Source: Phocaeicola plebeius
GTDB taxonomy: Bacteria > Bacteroidota > Bacteroidia > Bacteroidales > Bacteroidaceae
Assembly (NCBI GenBank): GCA_004558305.1
Contig: SFDG01000022.1
Coordinates: forward strand, 1-56,501
Length of the DNA stretch: 56,501 nt
Direction: 5' to 3'
Part shown: positions 53,930 to 56,501 of the stretch, one piece after another
Layout of the letters: each line of letters opens with the position of its first letter
Position numbering within the stretch: the first letter of the stretch is position 1
Notes under the pieces: model-generated
Told to the model about the DNA's origin: nothing
Databases searched by the model: none
What the model saw: the letters and a program-made list of their open reading frames with translations, nothing else
Program-made: the position numbers and the translations under genes

Positions 53930-54077
53930 TCTGCGTCACTTGCGTCACTGCGTCACGTGCATTTTCTAACATTTCTGTGGATAATTAATTTATGGGTTCC
54001 TTTAAAGGAGGTCAGAAATTAATTATTTTCCCATAACTCGAACAAAGTAAGTGACGCAGTGACGCAAGTGACGCAGA
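53930..54077. mobile_element. MITE-like palindromic element, copy 1 (148 bp)
   Basis: Terminal inverted repeats of 27 bases (53930-53956 and 54051-54077) are perfect complements and are made of iterated TGCGTCAC words. Inside, ATAATTAATTT (53981-53991) pairs with AAATTAATTAT (54016-54026), and the centre is the palindrome TCCTTTAAAGGA (53998-54009). A near-identical copy lies at 56104-56248. Sequence shared by the two copies extends outward from about 53913 to 54102. No coding capacity. Confidence 0.75.
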
Positions 54078-54146
54078 ACGGCTCCCGGAACCCCGGCTTC
54101 ACTGGTGGAGGACATATCGACTCCGGCTTGTCGGGCACGTTTCCGA

Positions 54147-55716
54147 TTACCACTCAAAGACATCTTCTTCCTGGAGCTCTTCTGTCCCTGTGCTTTCCTC
54201 TCTCTCTGACGAGCTTTCGTCGGCTAACCGGACAGCACGGATGGTATAAGGGAAATAGCGGTGAGTCTCATCAGCATGTACCTTTGTTACAGTACTATTC
54301 TCCTCAGATGAATGATAAAGCGTATAACAGTATGCCTTATCTGTGGATGATGGTGTTCCAGACCAATAATAGCCAAAGGTGCCTAATTGAATTCCCATAT
54401 TTTCTTCACTGTCGATAGTTCCGGACGCAGGCAAGAACAGATAAGCCGACTTATCTTCGGCGACACCTGCATACTGCATACCCTTAATGCCGTTTACTGT
54501 TATAAATGACATACTGCCTGTCGGGGTTGCTTCTTCCGGGGAATAGACATTCTGTATGGCCTCCCAGATTTCTTTAGTCGGAATTTGCCAATCGCCCGCC
54601 AACAGGTGGCTTGCCGCATCGTATGCTTTTTTCAGCTTTCCGTCCTCTACGTAGTCACTACACTGTGATAGATGTCGGTGTGGTGGTAAGGCTGGTGTAC
54701 CACGGCTCCAGGGCACCCCAGGCAAAGAAGTCGCCGAAGTCTGATTCGTTTGCGGCCAGTCCTGTTGTCGTAAGGTTGCTCTTTGCGAAGACCAGTCGGC
54801 AGCGTGTGCCGTTGACTGCAAACACTCCCAGATCCACTTGTTGTGATGCCTTTACGCTTCCGTTGCTGGGCATCACTCTATACCAATAGGACTGTTCCTC
54901 TTCGAACATCCCAAGATTGACCACTTTGTTGCGTGCGAGTGCCAGTTGCTTGCTGCTTAAACGCGTATAAGCCTTTGTGTCGTTGCTGTTGACGAAGGTG
55001 ATGGTCCATCCCTCACCAAGCGTAACGGCAGGAACGGCGATGTAATAGCTGTTATCGGCAGCAATTATACTCCCCCTCTCAGCCGGCAATAAAGTGATGA
55101 CAGACGACTGGTCAGCGGTAAATGCCATCGTCGGTTCGCCATTGTTATATGAGAGTGTCGCCTTGCCTGAAAGGGTCGTACCTACAGGAGCCTTCAGTTC
55201 TATCCTGCTACAGTTAAACTTTGGAGTCACTTTCACATAGCCTACTGCGTTCTTGAACGACAAGGTGGTGCTTTGTGTCGCACCCATCATCAATGCCGCA
55301 TTCTTGTCGAAGCTGCCCGGGGTGGCTGTCTGAATGGCAGGCAGTGTAATGTTTGTCACTGCGCCATTGGCAAGTACGGCTTCTGCGGTGTAAGGATATA
55401 CGGCAACATAGGTGTCGGCCTGTTCTGCCGTACCTACGAAGGTGGCAGTACTTGTTCCTCCACCTTTTTTCAGCGTAAACTCTTTGTTGTTCTTGCCGTC
55501 AAAGATGCTGATCCTGTCACCGGTCTCCCAATTGATCTGTTTGTTATTCTCCGATGAGATAACTGCTCTGGTAGTTGCCTCACTGCTCTCAGGAATCGCA
55601 GTAAATGCGATGACACCATCTGCGTTTTCAATGTTTTCGACGGTTTCCTCTGACGAACAAGCCGAAAAGGCTATGATTGCCGTCATAATCATGAATGGAC
55701 ACCTCATCTTTTTCAT
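54147..55716 (-). pseudogene. Fimbrillin / FISUMP-like lipoprotein gene, frameshifted
   Basis: From ATG 55716 a lipoprotein signal (MKKMRCPFMIMTAIIAFSAC, then SSEE) leads to a fimbrillin domain: VIAFTAIPESSEATTRAVIS, INWETGDRISIF, ALMMGATQSTTLSFKNAVG. Then comes a FISUMP-type start, FGDFFAWGALEPWYTS, where this frame stops at 54658. Another frame resumes at about 54655 with SDYVEDGKLKKAYDAASHLL and continues GDWQIPTKEIWEAI, LFLPASGTID and GTFGYYWSG to TAA 54147. The ends meet without loss of recognisable sequence, so a one- or two-base indel is enough. ATGs at 55746 and 55707 are alternative starts. It is flanked by the two MITE-like copies. Confidence 0.72.
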
Positions 55717-55802
55717 TTTCTTTTTTCTTTCAAATTCGTAATTCATGTCGTTGAGATTCTCTGTTTTTTGTCGCTTTTTAACGTTGAATTGAAATATCGT
55801 CA

Positions 55803-55810
55803 CAAATTTA
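55803..55810 (-). promoter_or_regulatory. Candidate -7 box proximal to the fimbrillin gene
   Basis: The minus strand reads TAAATTTG, matching TANNTTTG, 86 bases upstream of ATG 55716. The stronger leftward promoter at 55967-55998 is an alternative. Confidence 0.4.
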
Positions 55811-55963
55811 AATAAGATAAAGGAATCGTGCAAGTCCGGGCACCCTGAAAATGCTTCTTTCCTTTTTTTGTGTGAATTACACATCTCTCTCCAAAGCAAT
55901 AGGTACGAAAAACGCTACTTTCGGAAACAAAGCGCACTTGGATAATAAAATTCATTGAAAACA

Positions 55964-55998
55964 TTGCAAAGGTAAGCATTCTCTGTTTACCTTTGCAA
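55964..55998. promoter_or_regulatory. Symmetric pair of divergent promoters in an inverted repeat
   Basis: GCAAAGGTAA (55966-55975) and TTACCTTTGC (55987-55996) are perfect complements, and each arm holds a -7 box TACCTTTG: leftward at 55967-55974, rightward at 55988-55995. Each has a TTG 21 bases upstream (55996-55998 on the minus strand, 55964-55966 on the plus strand). The leftward one could serve the fimbrillin gene; the rightward one points at the second MITE-like copy and no gene. Confidence 0.6.
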
Positions 55999-56103
55999 CA
56001 AATAAGCCGAATAAGAGTTTGAATTGGATTTTTTCTCCAGTATCTTATGGCCATGGGCTGAAATGACGAATATCAATAGAAGCTCCGTTGCAGCGGAGGG
56101 GCA

Positions 56104-56248
56104 TCTGCGTCACGTGTCACTGCGTCACGTGCATTTTCTAACTTTTCTACGAATAATTAATTTATAGGCTCCTTTAAGGAGGTCAGAAATTAATTATTTT
56201 CCCATAACTCGAAAAAAACCAGTGACGCAGTGACGCAAGTGACGCAGA
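56104..56248. mobile_element. MITE-like palindromic element, copy 2 (145 bp)
   Basis: Second copy of the 148-bp element. The right terminal repeat (56222-56248) is identical to copy 1; the left (56104-56128) has lost two bases, and the central palindrome is CTCCTTTAAGGAGG rather than TCCTTTAAAGGA. Similarity to copy 1 runs beyond the element, from about 56088 to 56273. Confidence 0.75.
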
Positions 56249-56269
56249 ACGGCTCCCGGAACCCCGGCT

Positions 56270-56470
56270 TCACCGGTTCCGTAACTCCATCGTGATGTCC
56301 GCAAACGAGCGTCGGCCGTCTATGTAGTCGGCATAGACATCCTCTGCATCGCTGTGGTGCAGGAGGATGCAGTTGCCGCATAGGTCACAGTCCGCCAGGC
56401 AGCGGAAGCGTTCGCGAAGAAAGGCGATGCGCTCTTCGCGGGTGGACGATTCGATAGGAGGAGGGCTCAT
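56270..56470 (-). CDS. Small cysteine-containing protein, 66 residues
   Basis: A charged N-terminal half (REERIAFLRERFRCL) leads to CDLCGNCILLHHSDAEDVYA and ends RRSFADITMELRNR. The Cys-x2-Cys-x2-Cys cluster with an extra upstream cysteine and nearby histidines could bind metal. The start ATG 56470 and stop lie within the window, so it appears complete, but its operon partners would lie past the window edge. The element copy begins 21 bases beyond its stop. Family unknown to me. Confidence 0.55.
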   Translation of the reverse strand: MSPPPIESSTREERIAFLRERFRCLADCDLCGNCILLHHSDAEDVYADYIDGRRSFADITMELRNR

Positions 56471-56501
56471 CGGGCTTCCTCCCTTTTGCCGTAACCGGAC
56501 T

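Noticed and set aside
56190..56381. 63-codon leftward frame over the second element copy
   Set aside because: It overlaps the better-supported 66-residue gene in another frame and its tail is just the translated terminal repeat.
1..56501. rRNA or tRNA genes
   Set aside because: No cloverleaf with the conserved GGTTCGA-type arm and no ribosomal RNA sequence was recognised by eye; a tRNAscan run would be decisive.

Overview
The window looks like a chromosomal segment of a gut-type Bacteroidales (Bacteroidaceae-like) bacterium. Promoters carry the phylum's -7 box TANNTTTG, several with a -33 TTG or TTTG. Gene starts have no strong Shine-Dalgarno sequence. Lipoproteins carry the SDDD(D) tract after the lipid cysteine that marks surface export in this group. 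The gene content fits: fimbrillins, a BACON lipoprotein, a propeller/AraC regulator, and the order rimP-nusA-infB-cvpA-suf.

Layout. 0.2-10.4 kb: housekeeping genes and transporters (ArgE-type deacetylase, acyl-CoA ligase, prfB, a 44-residue membrane protein, a CYTH protein, an ECF sigma factor, an NSS symporter, an HhH protein, an alkaline phosphatase, a fimbrillin lipoprotein). 10.4-13.6 kb: proC and the acetate pathway pair ackA/pta. 13.8-16.9 kb: lrgA/lrgB/DUF2156/GNAT operon. 16.8-22.8 kb: a propeller-AraC regulator that lacks the usual kinase and receiver, and a secreted S9 peptidase. 22.9-33.9 kb: one long rightward block, rimP-nusA-infB-cvpA-sufB-sufC-sufD-sufS-rnhB. 34.0-41.7 kb: sbcD/sbcC, a HAD phosphatase and recQ. 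42-46.4 kb: a disrupted phosphatidylserine-decarboxylase-like gene, glycerate kinase and a dicarboxylate/amino-acid symporter.

46.4-53.3 kb is the most unusual part. Divergent promoters near 49.4-49.6 kb separate two arms. Leftward lie a BMP-like binding lipoprotein (frameshifted here) and an intact lipoprotein joining a type I periplasmic-binding domain to a legumain-like (C13) cysteine-protease domain. Rightward lie a membrane-embedded AraC regulator and a frameshifted BACON lipoprotein. All three lipoproteins carry SDDD(D) right after the lipid cysteine, so a surface-exposed, ligand-sensing proteolytic assembly is a reasonable hypothesis.

53.3-56.5 kb is a decay and repeat zone: an AbiEii toxin remnant, a 23-bp tandem array, two copies of a MITE-like palindromic element of about 148 bp flanking a frameshifted fimbrillin/FISUMP gene, and a symmetric pair of divergent promoters.

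Five genes carry a single disabling lesion: sufC (out-of-frame internal deletion), the PSD-like gene (in-frame TGA), the BMP lipoprotein, the BACON lipoprotein and the fimbrillin (frameshifts). Sequence alone cannot separate real decay from assembly error. No rRNA, tRNA, CRISPR array or complete insertion sequence was recognised.
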